A stretch of 46,284 nt of DNA from Oscillospiraceae bacterium. Lineage in GTDB: Bacteria > Bacillota > Clostridia > Oscillospirales > CAG-272. Positions 7,617-16,928 of this stretch are shown in pieces. Under the pieces are notes generated by a model. The model did no database searches and was not told where the DNA came from. It was given only the letters and a program-made list of their open reading frames with translations. Both the position numbers and the translations under genes were made by a program. The stretch lies in assembly GCA_015063745.1 (NCBI GenBank), contig SVTO01000018.1:1-46284 (forward strand). Direction: 5' to 3'. The first letter of the stretch is position 1; each line of letters begins with the position of its first letter.

Positions 7617-9359
7617 TTACTTCTTCAGCTGGCCTCTCTGCAGTCCCAGAATGTCTTCCAGGGATGCGGTGCAGGCGGTGGTATTTGCTGCTGCTTCTGC
7701 GCTGTCTTTACCGCAGGCGAGGATGTAGAATTTGATCTTGGGCTCCGTACCGGAGGGTCTTGCCACGACTACGCAGCCGTTTGCCATTGCGTAGTACATA
7801 ACATTGGACTTCGGCAGTCCTGTGGGTTCGCTGGTGCCGTTTTTCACGTCGTAGGACAGTTCTGCCAGGTAGTCCCGGATATTTACCACTTCGCTTCCTC
7901 CGAGGCTTGCAGGGGCCTTTTCGCGCAGTCCGGTCATCATATCTTCGATGGCCTTCTTGCCGTCCAGACCTTCCATATAGATCTCAGCGGAAATTTCGCT
8001 GTAGAAACCGTATTTCTCGTACAGGGATTCCATGGCGTCGATCAGGGTCATGCCGCGGAGGCTGTAGTATGCGGCCATTTCGCAGATGAGCATGGCGGCA
8101 ACCACGGCATCCTTATCCCTGGCGTGTCCGCCTTTGAGGTAGCCGTAGCTTTCTTCGTAGCCGAGCAGGTAGGTTCCGTGTCCGGCTTCTTCATGTTCGC
8201 GGATGACTTCGGCGATGAACTTGAAGCCGGTGAGGACGTTATGGAGCTTTACGTTATGCTGTCTGCAGATTTCCGTTGCCATTTCGCTGGTTACGATGGT
8301 CTTTACGCAGTATGCATCTGCAGGCATGGTTCCCTGTTCTTCCAGAGCGGAGAACATATAATCGAGCAGGAGAGAGCCCATCTGGTTGCCGGTAATGCAG
8401 CGGAAGGTACCGTTTTTGTCTCTTGCCATGATGCCCACACGGTCTGCGTCGGGGTCGGTGGCGATGATCAGGTCACTCTTTACCTCCTCCGCCAGTTCAA
8501 TACCCAGTTTAAAGGAAGCGGGATATTCGGGATTGGGTTTGTCCAGACCGGGGAAATCGCCGTTGGGGGTCATCTGGAATTCCACGGGGTAGATATGCTT
8601 CAGGCCGATGCGGCGCATGATTTCGGGGACCAGTCTGGTGCCGGCGCCGAAGAGGGGGGTATATACGATCTTCAGATCTTCTGCTGCTTTGGCGATTACG
8701 TCCGGGTATACCTGTTCCTTCAGCAGGCAGTTCAGGTAGGTTTCGTCGAAGTCACGGCCTACCATGGTGACCAGCTCCGGTTTTGCTGCAGAGGACGGCG
8801 GTACTTCCGTCAGCAGGTTGGTTTCGAGGATATAAGCGGATACCTTATCGGCCATATCTGCGGTGGGCTGTGCGCCGTCTTCCCAGTAGAGCTTATATCC
8901 GTTATACTGGCTGGGGTTATGGGAAGCTGTGATGTTGATACCGGCGATACAGCCGAAATAACGCACGCCGTAGGAGAGGCAGGGGGTAGGACGCAGTTCG
9001 TCGAACAGGTATACCTTTATACCGTGGGCGGTCAGGACTTCTCCGGCACGTGCGGCGAATTCTGCGGAATGGTTTCTGCTGTCGAAGCCGATGACAACGC
9101 CGCGTTTTTTGGCATCTTCGCCGAGGGTATCGATCAGTCTGGCAACACCTTCGGTGGCGTGGGCGATGGTATATACGTTCATCATGTTGGTGCCGGCGCC
9201 CATTCTGGACCGCAGTCCTCCGGTGCCGAATTCCATGTAGGAAGAAAAGCGGAAGGCGATTTCCTTTTCGTCCGTCAGTGCACGCAGTTCTTCCTTGGAT
9301 GCGGGATCAATGGTATCCGAGGCAAGCCAGGCTTCGTAAATGTCTCTGTAATTCTCCAT
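7617..9359 (-). CDS. pgcA: Phosphoglucomutase / phosphomannomutase (PgcA-type phospho-sugar mutase)
   Basis: 580 residues, the usual length for the Firmicute alpha-phosphoglucomutase. Four-domain alpha-D-phosphohexomutase layout: active-site phosphoserine loop TASHNPSQYNGYK (Ser about 146), metal loop DPDADR (about 302-307), sugar-binding loop GYEESYGY, and phosphate-binding loop RPSGTEPKIKFY near the C-terminus. It interconverts glucose-1-phosphate and glucose-6-phosphate in the cytoplasm, feeding UDP-glucose and glycogen synthesis. Last gene of the htpG - unknown - pgm transcription unit, starting 16 bp after the preceding stop codon, with a terminator immediately downstream. Confidence 0.95.
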   Translation of the reverse strand: MENYRDIYEAWLASDTIDPASKEELRALTDEKEIAFRFSSYMEFGTGGLRSRMGAGTNMMNVYTIAHATEGVARLIDTLGEDAKKRGVVIGFDSRNHSAEFAARAGEVLTAHGIKVYLFDELRPTPCLSYGVRYFGCIAGINITASHNPSQYNGYKLYWEDGAQPTADMADKVSAYILETNLLTEVPPSSAAKPELVTMVGRDFDETYLNCLLKEQVYPDVIAKAAEDLKIVYTPLFGAGTRLVPEIMRRIGLKHIYPVEFQMTPNGDFPGLDKPNPEYPASFKLGIELAEEVKSDLIIATDPDADRVGIMARDKNGTFRCITGNQMGSLLLDYMFSALEEQGTMPADAYCVKTIVTSEMATEICRQHNVKLHNVLTGFKFIAEVIREHEEAGHGTYLLGYEESYGYLKGGHARDKDAVVAAMLICEMAAYYSLRGMTLIDAMESLYEKYGFYSEISAEIYMEGLDGKKAIEDMMTGLREKAPASLGGSEVVNIRDYLAELSYDVKNGTSEPTGLPKSNVMYYAMANGCVVVARPSGTEPKIKFYILACGKDSAEAAANTTACTASLEDILGLQRGQLKK

Positions 9360-9375
9360 AAGGTACCCCTTTCAA

Positions 9376-10224
9376 TTATGTTCGGATATGCGGATAGATT
9401 CCGTCCAGTGTGTAACGGATCTGGGATGCTTCAAAAAACAGCAGCAGTGCGGTTATGTCTGCTTTTGCTGTGTGGAAGTGGATGCAGAATTCCTGTGTAC
9501 CGTCGGCGTAGGTCAGGGGGATGGTATTCATGGTCACGGCATTGGCACCGAGGACTTCACAGGCTCCGAGAAAACGGCCGATGGATACTTCCTCCGGCAG
9601 AACCAGGGTGATATCCGTATAATCCTGCGTTTCGGGAACGGATATGCCGCGGCGCAGGAGAGCAAAATGCATGGTATTCTCTTCCGATACCACAATTTCC
9701 GTGGTCATACAGATTTTCAGATCGTACTTGGCGATCAGCTTCTGGAATGAGATCAGTCTTCCGTCGGTGGAAGTGTACAGGGGCAGGATGGCGTATTTGC
9801 ATCGGTTATCGTACACTTCCTCGCAGGCCTGCGCAAAGCCCGGGTAGTATTCGGCGGTCATGCCGGCAACGCTTTGGGCAAAGATACCGTAGGCTTTATC
9901 GGAAAAGCTGTTCTGCATATAGGCGGTTTTCCGGTTCACGGTGTCCGGTTCTTCTCCGTCGCTGCTCAGCTCGGCTATATCTCTGCCGAATTTCTCCGTG
10001 ATCAGCCGGCAATACCGGGCAAAATCGGCGGTACAGAGGCTTTCGGTGGTATCGGACAGGCCACAGAGTGATGCGTAGTTTGTGCCGATCTCCGCAGGTA
10101 TTTCCGACGGGATTTCCCGCCTCAGGGATTCGGTGAACTGATGCTGACGGAGTTTCTGCCAGAGGGCAATCTTTTTCTCCGACAGGAGCAGGTTATTCCG
10201 GATAATATCTTCTGCACGTTCCAT
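9376..10224 (-). CDS. Uncharacterised protein, possibly prephenate-dehydratase-like
   Basis: 282 residues with no confident family match. The N-terminal about 90 residues are helical and charged, like a chorismate-mutase-type helix bundle. Residues about 130-190 (KYAILPLYTSTDGRLISFQKL, from about 142) resemble the Y-G-V-L-P-I-x-N-S-x-x-G region of prephenate dehydratase. The C-terminal about 80 residues look like a regulatory ACT-like fold. The catalytic Thr-Arg-Phe motif of prephenate dehydratase is not seen, so a catalytic role is doubtful. It lies 3 bp after the htpG stop and 16 bp before pgm, so it is translated with them. Most of this reading is inference. Confidence 0.5.
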   Translation of the reverse strand: MERAEDIIRNNLLLSEKKIALWQKLRQHQFTESLRREIPSEIPAEIGTNYASLCGLSDTTESLCTADFARYCRLITEKFGRDIAELSSDGEEPDTVNRKTAYMQNSFSDKAYGIFAQSVAGMTAEYYPGFAQACEEVYDNRCKYAILPLYTSTDGRLISFQKLIAKYDLKICMTTEIVVSEENTMHFALLRRGISVPETQDYTDITLVLPEEVSIGRFLGACEVLGANAVTMNTIPLTYADGTQEFCIHFHTAKADITALLLFFEASQIRYTLDGIYPHIRT

Positions 10225-10227
10225 GGG

Positions 10228-12152
10228 TTATGCCAGCATACTCAGGATGTCGTAGCTTTCTTCCATAAATGCGCTGAGTTCCTCTGCGGTGAAGGGTCTC
10301 TGGGTCATGGTGGACAGGGCGAAGATATGACGGGCGATCTTCTCGGCCAGGTCATTCTTACCGGATTCGCAGAGGGTGTTGATCTTCTGGATCAGGCCGG
10401 ATGCGGTATTCAGCACCAGTGTGGATTCCAGAGGATAGAGATTGTCCATACCTTCCATCTTATACAGTCTCATCATGTCCTGCATACGGCGGCTTTCTTC
10501 CGATACGTTCAGAACGGCCGGCATACCGGAATCACGGAAGCGGTCAAACTGTACGGATGTATGTTCACCGGCGGCTTTCTTGAATACTTCGGCAACGGCG
10601 GGAAGTTCGGTTTTATCGCCGTCCGCTTTCAGTACGTCGGGTGTTTCTGCGTCCACGCGGGCGAATTTTACGCCTTCGTTTGCCATTTCGACGGTATTGA
10701 TAAACTGGGTATCGATCACACGGTCGAGCAGCAGGACGTCGATGCCTTCGTTCTTATACATGGAAATATAGCGGGACTGGGCGATGGCGTCAGTAGCGTA
10801 GTAGATCTTGTTCTCGTGCTTTTCCTTTGCCTTTTCCAGATATTCGTCGATGGTGGTAAAGCCTTCGCCGCATTTTTCGAAGAGGATACTTCCCTTCACG
10901 CGGTCATAGAACTTACGGTCACGCATGCAGCCGTATTCCACAAAGGTCTTCAGGTCACGCCAGATGGCTTCGAAGGCTTCTCTGTCGTTATTGAACATGG
11001 AATTGAGCTTATCCGCAACCTTCTTTGTGATATGGGCGGAGATCTTGCTTACGTAGCCGCTGTTCTGGAGGTAGCTTCTGGATACGTTCAGGGGCAGTTC
11101 GGGGCAGTCCATTACGCCCTTGAGCATCAGGAGATATTCGGGAATGACTTCCTTGATGTTATCCGCTACAAATACCTGGTTGTAGTACAGCTTTACCTGG
11201 CCTTCCAGACTTTCGTATTCGTTGGTAATACGCGGGAAGTATAAGATACCCTTGAAGTTCAAGGGATAGTCTGCCTTCAGGTGGATATGGAACAGCGGTT
11301 CCTTGAAGTCGCGGAATACCTTACGGTAGAATTCCTTATATTCCTCTTCAGTACACTCGGAGGGATTCTTCAGCCACAGAGGCTCGGTATCGTTGATGGG
11401 TTCGGGATCCTTCTTATTTTCGCAGGTACATTCGCCGCCTCTTTTTCGCAGGTGCACTCTCCATCCTTATGCTCGCCGCCGCATTCACATTCCTCTTCGT
11501 CAATGAAATAAATCGGTACAGGCATGAAGGCGCAGTACTTTTCAAGAGTTTCCCTGATTTTATAAGCGGAAAGGAATTCTTCCCCTTCTTCGTTGATATG
11601 CATGACGATGGCTGTACCGTAGGTGCCGATTTCGTCTTCTTCCGGTTCGTAGTCGGTGGTAATTTCAAATTCACCGTCGTCGCCGCAGGTCCACTTTACG
11701 CAGGGTGCACCTGTGTAGGAACGGGTGATAACGTCAACGGTATCGCTGACCATGAAGGAGGAATAGAAGCCGAGGCCGAAGTGACCGATGATGCCGGTCT
11801 GTGCGCCTTCGCCTTCCCCTTCGTATTTCTGGATAAAGTCCAGTGCACCGGAAAGTGCGATCTGGCAGATGTACTTGCGCAGTTCCTCTTCCGTCATACC
11901 GATACCTTCGTCCACTACGGTGATGGTACGGGCGGTCTTATTCAGCTTTACCTGAATTTTTGCGTCCGATGCGTCGATATTCTTTACTTCGCCCAGAGAG
12001 ATCAGGCGGCGCAGTTTTGTGGTTGCATCGCATGCGTTGGATGTGATCTCGCGGAGGAAGATTTCCTTTTCGGAATAGAGCCATTTTTTGATAATCGGGA
12101 ATATATGTTCCAGTTCAATACTGATTCCGCCGTGTGCTGTTTCGTTTGCCAT
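10228..12152 (-). pseudogene. htpG: Molecular chaperone HtpG (Hsp90), split by a -1 frameshift
   Basis: The N-terminal ATPase domain is read from 12152 (MANETAHGGISIELEHIF, with VDEGIGMTEEEL and GHFGLGFYSSFMV) and the middle and C-terminal domains from the -1 frame ending at 10228. The switch falls in a run of five A (complement of 11442-11446) inside a Cys-rich linker. Adding one A would restore one 641-residue protein, a normal HtpG length. All Hsp90 domains are otherwise intact, so the break is recent, a base-call error in the run, or ribosomal slippage. The restored linker carries three Cys-x-Cys pairs among Gly and Glu, which bacterial HtpG usually lacks. First gene of a unit with a full-consensus promoter. 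Confidence 0.88.
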
Positions 12153-12198
12153 GTTGATTTTGTCCTTTCTTATAGGGGGATTCTCTTTTTATATATTT

Positions 12199-12227
12199 AT
12201 TATAACGCATCAGAGGACGGTTGTCAA
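12199..12227 (-). promoter_or_regulatory. Sigma-A promoter of htpG
   Basis: Minus strand: TTGACA (12222-12227), 17 bp, TATAAT (12199-12204), an exact consensus match, about 45 bp before the htpG start codon. No CIRCE heat-shock operator is visible nearby. Confidence 0.88.
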
Positions 12228-12302
12228 CGGAGTCCCCCGAAACTTTACATTATGCTGTTAAAATTGGTAAAAATTGTACATTTTTCATTTCCCGGGAAAC
12301 GC

Positions 12303-12335
12303 AAAAAGGGAACCAAACCATACGGTGTGATTCCC
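12303..12335 (-). terminator. Terminator of rpsU
   Basis: Minus strand: stem GGGAATCACACC with GGTTTGGTTCCC (12308-12335, one mismatch), GTAT loop, then TTTTT (12303-12307). It lies about 25 bp after the rpsU stop. Confidence 0.85.
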
Positions 12336-12358
12336 AATAGTGCTCTTTTGATAAAGAA

Positions 12359-12535
12359 TTACTTATACTTGCGCTTTCTGGCTGCTTCGGACTTCTTCTT
12401 GCGCTTTACGCTGGGCTTCTCATAGCATTCTCTTTTGCGAAGCTCGGCCTGAATGCCCGATCTCTGGCACTGTCTCTTAAAACGACGAAGCGCACTGTCA
12501 AGCGATTCATTTTCTTTTACTCTGATTTCTGCCAT
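12359..12535 (-). CDS. rpsU: 30S ribosomal protein bS21
   Basis: 58 codons from ATG 12535 to TAA at 12359. The translation begins [20 protein letters not shown] and ends in a Lys/Arg-rich tail (AARKRKYK), the standard bS21 sequence and length. bS21 binds the small subunit near the anti-Shine-Dalgarno region and helps initiation. The start is set by a strong AGGGAGGG site about 6 bp upstream. The gene is alone: a consensus promoter sits about 65 bp upstream and a terminator follows. Confidence 0.96.
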   Translation of the reverse strand: MAEIRVKENESLDSALRRFKRQCQRSGIQAELRKRECYEKPSVKRKKKSEAARKRKYK

Positions 12536-12597
12536 TCATATTCCCTCCCTTCGCTTTAGGCGGACGAGGAAACCCCATCGGAATTCACCTCTTGAGT

Positions 12598-12626
12598 ATT
12601 ATACAGTATTATTACTGATTTGTCAA
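12598..12626 (-). promoter_or_regulatory. Sigma-A promoter of rpsU
   Basis: Minus strand TTGACA (12621-12626), 17 bp, TATAAT (12598-12603): exact consensus. Between leuS and this promoter (12627-12709) only an A/T-rich hairpin (ACAATT / AATTGT) is seen, a weak candidate for the end of the leuS transcript. Confidence 0.88.
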
Positions 12627-12709
12627 TAGGTTTTGGAAATTTCCTGTCGTAAATATTGAGATTTTGTGCACAATTTTTTAATTGTACCCAACTCATGCTT
12701 TACGGGAAA

Positions 12710-15118
12710 TTATTTTGCCACGATATTGAGGATCTTTCCGGGGATGTAGATTTCCTTGATGATCTGCTTACCGGTCAGCTGGGCTGCGATCTTTTCGTCG
12801 GCCTTTGCCTTGGCAAGTACTTCTTCCTGGGATGCATCCACAGCGATGGTGATGGTACCTCTTACCTTACCGCAGATCTGTACGGCGATTTCCACTTCCT
12901 TATCCACGGTCTTGGCTTCGTCGTAGGTCGGCCATGCGGATGCGGACAGGAAGCCTTCCCCGCCGAGGGATTCCCAGATTTCTTCACACAGGTGGGGTGC
13001 GAAGGGACACAGGATGCCGATGAAGGACATCAGTTCTTCCTTGGTCAGGGAGCCGCATTCGGTGATTTCGTTCACGAGGGACATCATTGCGGCAATGGCG
13101 GTGTTGAACTTCATGTCTTCGATATCTTCGGATACCTTCTTGATGGTCTTATGGAATGCGCTTTCCAGCTTGGGAGTTGCGCCGCTTCCCTTTATCATAT
13201 CCGGCAGAGATGCCACTCTGTCGAGGAAGCGCTTACAGCCCTTCACGCTGTTTTCACTCCACGGTGCTGCGGATGCGTAGTCACCCATGAACAGGGTATA
13301 TACACGGAGTACGTCTGCGCCGTATTCGTCCACTACGTCGTTGGGGTCTACTACGTTACCCTTGGACTTGGACATCTTATCGCCATCGGGACCGAGGATC
13401 AGACCCTGGGCGGTACGCTTTGCGTAAGGTTCGTCAACGGGTACTTCGCCGATGTCGTACAGGAAGCGGTGCCAGAAACGGGAGTAGATCATATGGCGGG
13501 TTACGTGTTCCATACCGCCGTTGTACCAGTCTACGGGCAGCCAGTACTTCAGGTTTTCGGGATCGGCAAATACGTTTTCGTTGTGTGCGTCGGTATAACG
13601 CAGGAAGTACCAGGAAGAGCCGGCCCACTGAGGCATGGTATCGGTTTCACGCTTTGCTGCTCCGCCGCACTTGGGACAGGTGCAGTTTACGTAGGATTCG
13701 ATCTTGGCCAGGGGGCTTTCGCCGCCTTCACCGGGCGCGAAGTTTTCCATGTCGGGCAGACGCAGGGGCAGTTCTTCGTAAGGTACGCCCACCATGCCGC
13801 ACTTGGGACAGTGGATGATCGGGATCGGTTCACCCCAGTATCTCTGACGGTTGAACGCCCAGTCCTTCATCTTGTACTGTACGCCCTTTTCGCCGATTCC
13901 CTTTTCGCCCAGATATTCGAGCATCTTGGCGATGGCTTCCTTCTTGGTCTGGATGCCGTTCAGGAATGCGGAATTTACCATTTCACCGTCACCGGTGTAA
14001 GCTGCTTCTTCAATATTGCCGCCCTTGATAACTTCGATGATTTCGATACCGAACTTCTTGGCGAAGTCGTAGTCTCTTTCATCGTGTGCGGGTACTGCCA
14101 TGATAGCGCCTGTGCCGTATCCCATCATTACATAGTCGGAAATGTAGATCGGGATTTCCTTGCCGGTTGCGGGGTTGATGGCGGCGATGCCTTTGATGCA
14201 CACACCGGTCTTATCCTTTACCAGCTGGGTTCTTTCGAACTCGGTCTTCTTGGCACATTCTTCCTTATAAGCGTTCAGCTCGTCGATATTGGCGATGCGG
14301 TCCGCATACTTTTCGATGATGGGATGTTCGGGTGCGATTACCATGAAGGTTGCGCCGAACATGGTGTCACAGCGGGTGGTGTAGATGCGCAGAGTTTCGT
14401 CACAGTTGGTCAGAGAGAAGTTTACAAACGCACCTTCGGAACGGCCGATCCAGTTTTCCTGCTGGAGCTTGACGTTGGGCAGATAGTCCACCTTTTCCAG
14501 ACCCTGCAGCAGTTTGTCGGCGTATTCGGTAATGCGCAGGTACCATACGTCCTTGGACTTCTGGACGATGTCGTTATGGCAGATATCGCACTTGCCGCCC
14601 TGGGAGTCTTCGTTGGACAGAACTACCTTACATACGGGGCAGTAGTTAACCAGGGTGGTGGCGCGGAATACCAGTCCTGCGTCGAACATCTTGCGGAAGA
14701 TCCACTGGGTCCACTTATAGTATCCTTCTTCGGTGGTGTCCACAACTCTGGTCCAGTCGAAGGAGAAGCCTACTCTCTTCAGCTGAGAGGTGAACTTTTC
14801 GATATTCTTATCGGTAACTACACGGGGGTGCATACCGGTTTTGATAGCATAGTTTTCGGTGGGCAGGCCGTATGCGTCAAAGCCGATGGGGAACAGAACA
14901 TTGTAACCCTGCATTCTTCTCTTGCGGGATACAACTTCCAGACCGGAATAGGCCTTGATGTGACCTACGTGCATACCGGCGCCGCTGGGATAGGGGAATT
15001 CTACCAGACCGTAGAACTTCGGCTTGGAATGGTCTTCTGCGGCGTGGAAAATGCCGGCTTCTTCCCATTTATCCTGCCACTTCTTTTCAATATTCGCAAA
15101 ATCGTATTTCATGTTCAA
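12710..15118 (-). CDS. leuS: Leucyl-tRNA synthetase
   Basis: 802 residues, the normal bacterial LeuRS length. Class I signatures are present: the HIGH-type motif in YPSGAGMHVGHIKAYSG (about 39-55) and KMSKSKGN (about 580). The CP1 editing domain lies between (for example the DTMFGATFMV block) and a zinc-type CxxC pair occurs near the insertion (CPVC, CDIC). It charges tRNA-Leu. Last gene of the long smc-to-leuS operon, starting 39 bp after the rsfS stop. That short gap has no room for a T-box leader, which many Firmicute leuS genes carry. leuS here is therefore probably driven by the upstream operon. Confidence 0.97.
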   Translation of the reverse strand: MNMKYDFANIEKKWQDKWEEAGIFHAAEDHSKPKFYGLVEFPYPSGAGMHVGHIKAYSGLEVVSRKRRMQGYNVLFPIGFDAYGLPTENYAIKTGMHPRVVTDKNIEKFTSQLKRVGFSFDWTRVVDTTEEGYYKWTQWIFRKMFDAGLVFRATTLVNYCPVCKVVLSNEDSQGGKCDICHNDIVQKSKDVWYLRITEYADKLLQGLEKVDYLPNVKLQQENWIGRSEGAFVNFSLTNCDETLRIYTTRCDTMFGATFMVIAPEHPIIEKYADRIANIDELNAYKEECAKKTEFERTQLVKDKTGVCIKGIAAINPATGKEIPIYISDYVMMGYGTGAIMAVPAHDERDYDFAKKFGIEIIEVIKGGNIEEAAYTGDGEMVNSAFLNGIQTKKEAIAKMLEYLGEKGIGEKGVQYKMKDWAFNRQRYWGEPIPIIHCPKCGMVGVPYEELPLRLPDMENFAPGEGGESPLAKIESYVNCTCPKCGGAAKRETDTMPQWAGSSWYFLRYTDAHNENVFADPENLKYWLPVDWYNGGMEHVTRHMIYSRFWHRFLYDIGEVPVDEPYAKRTAQGLILGPDGDKMSKSKGNVVDPNDVVDEYGADVLRVYTLFMGDYASAAPWSENSVKGCKRFLDRVASLPDMIKGSGATPKLESAFHKTIKKVSEDIEDMKFNTAIAAMMSLVNEITECGSLTKEELMSFIGILCPFAPHLCEEIWESLGGEGFLSASAWPTYDEAKTVDKEVEIAVQICGKVRGTITIAVDASQEEVLAKAKADEKIAAQLTGKQIIKEIYIPGKILNIVAK

Positions 15119-15157
15119 CTTCCTTTATGTCAAGATGAATTTTTCTGTATGTTGGGA

Positions 15158-15574
15158 TCAGTCTTCGGTGAGCAGGTCGGAAATATCCTGTTCTTTGGTT
15201 TCTGCGTACAGCTTATCCAGATTGTAGAAGTCTCTGGCTTCGCTGTTGAAGATATGCACGATTACGGAATCGTAGTCCTGCAGCAGCCATGTTCCGGTAT
15301 CGGCACCTTCCGTATGGGTGGGAGTGATGTCGAATGCACTCAGCTTAAATTCGATTTCATCGGCAAGGGCGCGGATCTGGGTACGGGAGTTACCGGTACA
15401 GATTACGAAATAGTCAGTGATCACCGTCTGCTTTTCCACGTGAAGCAGCTTGATGTCGCGGGCTTTCTTGCTATCCAGGATTCTGACAATATATTCCGCC
15501 AGTCCTCTGGGTATGCGCAGTTCGTCGGCGGTTACGGTGACTTCTTCGGTTTGGTTCATCATTTCCTTATCCAT
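15158..15574 (-). CDS. rsfS: Ribosomal silencing factor RsfS (Iojap family)
   Basis: 138 residues. The Iojap/RsfS core is clear: ILDSKKARDIKLLHVEK, then TDYFVICTGNSRTQIRALADEI and the C-terminal WLLQDYDSVIVHIFNSEARDF block (split here by position). RsfS binds uL14 on the free large subunit and blocks subunit joining when nutrients are short. It sits 11 bp after the LCP gene and ahead of leuS. The neighbourhood with nadD and yqeK is the standard Firmicute arrangement. Confidence 0.95.
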   Translation of the reverse strand: MDKEMMNQTEEVTVTADELRIPRGLAEYIVRILDSKKARDIKLLHVEKQTVITDYFVICTGNSRTQIRALADEIEFKLSAFDITPTHTEGADTGTWLLQDYDSVIVHIFNSEARDFYNLDKLYAETKEQDISDLLTED

Positions 15575-15585
15575 GTTTGCTCTCC

Positions 15586-16887
15586 TTACGGAATATAGAT
15601 TGAATCGTCGCTGATGTCCTGGCCGTTATGCATTTCATCCAGAACGGTTTCGGCATCGGCGAAGTAGTATTTTTCAAGGGCCGGATCATCCAGACAGAAG
15701 AAATGGTTTCTGTCAAAGATATCGTCTGTGATTTCGGTATTATAAATATTGAAGTATTCGTTGATGATGTCCAGGGTTGCGGCTCTGTTGATCACGTAAT
15801 AGGATGCGGTCAGGTTGCCGGGGATGGTGGTCATGTTCAGTTCATCCAGATTGACACCCAGTAAGAACTTGGCGTAGAACAGTACGTCGGCCAGGCTCAT
15901 GTCGGTGTGGAGGTTCTTGAATACTTCCCCTGCCACCTGTGCAATCTTGTCGGAATTGGTGATGCTGATGCTGCTCTTGACCTTTTGGAAAAGCGCTGTC
16001 ATAAAGATCTTCTGAGCGTTAATTCTGCCCAGGTCCTGCTGCAGGAAGCCGGAGCGGAAACGTACGAATTCTTCGGCCTGTTCGCCGGTCAGGGTCTGGT
16101 AGCCTTCCTTCAGGTTGATATCAAGTCCCTGTTCCGGATCGTAGTACTGCATATCCTTGGGAACGTACAGCTCCACGCCGCCCAGGATATTGACGATGTT
16201 GATCAGGCCATCCAGATTCAGTACTGCGGTATGGTGGATGTTGATGCACAGGGTCTTTTCCAGAATACCGGACAGTTCTTCCATGGCGGTATTGTATGCT
16301 TCTTCCTTACCCTTGCTGATGGCTCCGTTATAATAGGTGGAGTATACGGCGTTGAGTTTGTTGGTGATGAAATCCTGTACGCAGGTATCTCTGGGAAGCT
16401 GCATGACGGTGATGGTCTTATCGTTGGTATTGCAGTTAATCAGCATGGTTACGTCCGCAAGTGTTGCCGCACGGTCGTGGCCCACAAGCAGGATATTATA
16501 GATGCCGTCCACTACGGTAAAGTCACCGACCTTATCCGGCGTTTCGGGGGTATATTCATTATTTGGGTGATCAATATCGATATTGATATTCCCGTTTTCC
16601 GACTGTACGGGGCCGGTTTCGAAAGGGATCTCTTCCCCACCGGGCTGGGCGGGTTTGTAGAATGTGATCCATGCGATGGCAAAGAGGATCAGAGCATACA
16701 GGATGAAGATACCGACGATCATTCCCTTTTGGGAACGGCTCAGCTTGCCGCGCTTCTTTCTCAGCTTCTGTTTTCTCTTCAGGGTACTCAGGTATTCGTC
16801 GTCTGCTGCTATATTTTCATAGTCTCCGTCGGGATAATACATGGAAACGTCGTCGTTCTGATTATCCTTGGACACACGGTTTGACAT
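15586..16887 (-). CDS. LytR-CpsA-Psr (LCP) family cell-wall ligase
   Basis: 433 residues. A basic cytoplasmic N-terminus (Lys/Arg-rich, about 35-55) precedes one membrane segment (about 56-76, GMIVGIFILYALILFAIAW). An extracellular LCP domain follows, with the Asp/Arg motifs VGHDRAATLADVTML (about 135-149) and PRDTCV, plus the FVRFRSG-type arginine block near 272. LCP enzymes attach teichoic acids or polysaccharides from polyprenyl-phosphate carriers to peptidoglycan. Insertion of an LCP gene between yqeK and rsfS is common in Clostridia. The start at 16887 fits an AAAGG site upstream. Confidence 0.92.
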   Translation of the reverse strand: MSNRVSKDNQNDDVSMYYPDGDYENIAADDEYLSTLKRKQKLRKKRGKLSRSQKGMIVGIFILYALILFAIAWITFYKPAQPGGEEIPFETGPVQSENGNINIDIDHPNNEYTPETPDKVGDFTVVDGIYNILLVGHDRAATLADVTMLINCNTNDKTITVMQLPRDTCVQDFITNKLNAVYSTYYNGAISKGKEEAYNTAMEELSGILEKTLCINIHHTAVLNLDGLINIVNILGGVELYVPKDMQYYDPEQGLDINLKEGYQTLTGEQAEEFVRFRSGFLQQDLGRINAQKIFMTALFQKVKSSISITNSDKIAQVAGEVFKNLHTDMSLADVLFYAKFLLGVNLDELNMTTIPGNLTASYYVINRAATLDIINEYFNIYNTEITDDIFDRNHFFCLDDPALEKYYFADAETVLDEMHNGQDISDDSIYIP

Positions 16888-16928
16888 GGTTTACGTTCAC
16901 CTTTCCTTTTCACGTCATTTTCTGTTTT

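Noticed and set aside
12153..12300. CIRCE heat-shock operator before htpG
   Set aside because: No TTAGCACTC-N9-GAGTGCTAA match was found; only a plain sigma-A promoter is seen.
15119..15157. T-box leader for leuS
   Set aside because: The gap to rsfS is only 39 bp and holds no T-box sequence.
12656..15598. 980-codon open frame opposite leuS and rsfS
   Set aside because: Shadow of strongly coded genes on the other strand; there is no promoter or ribosome site.
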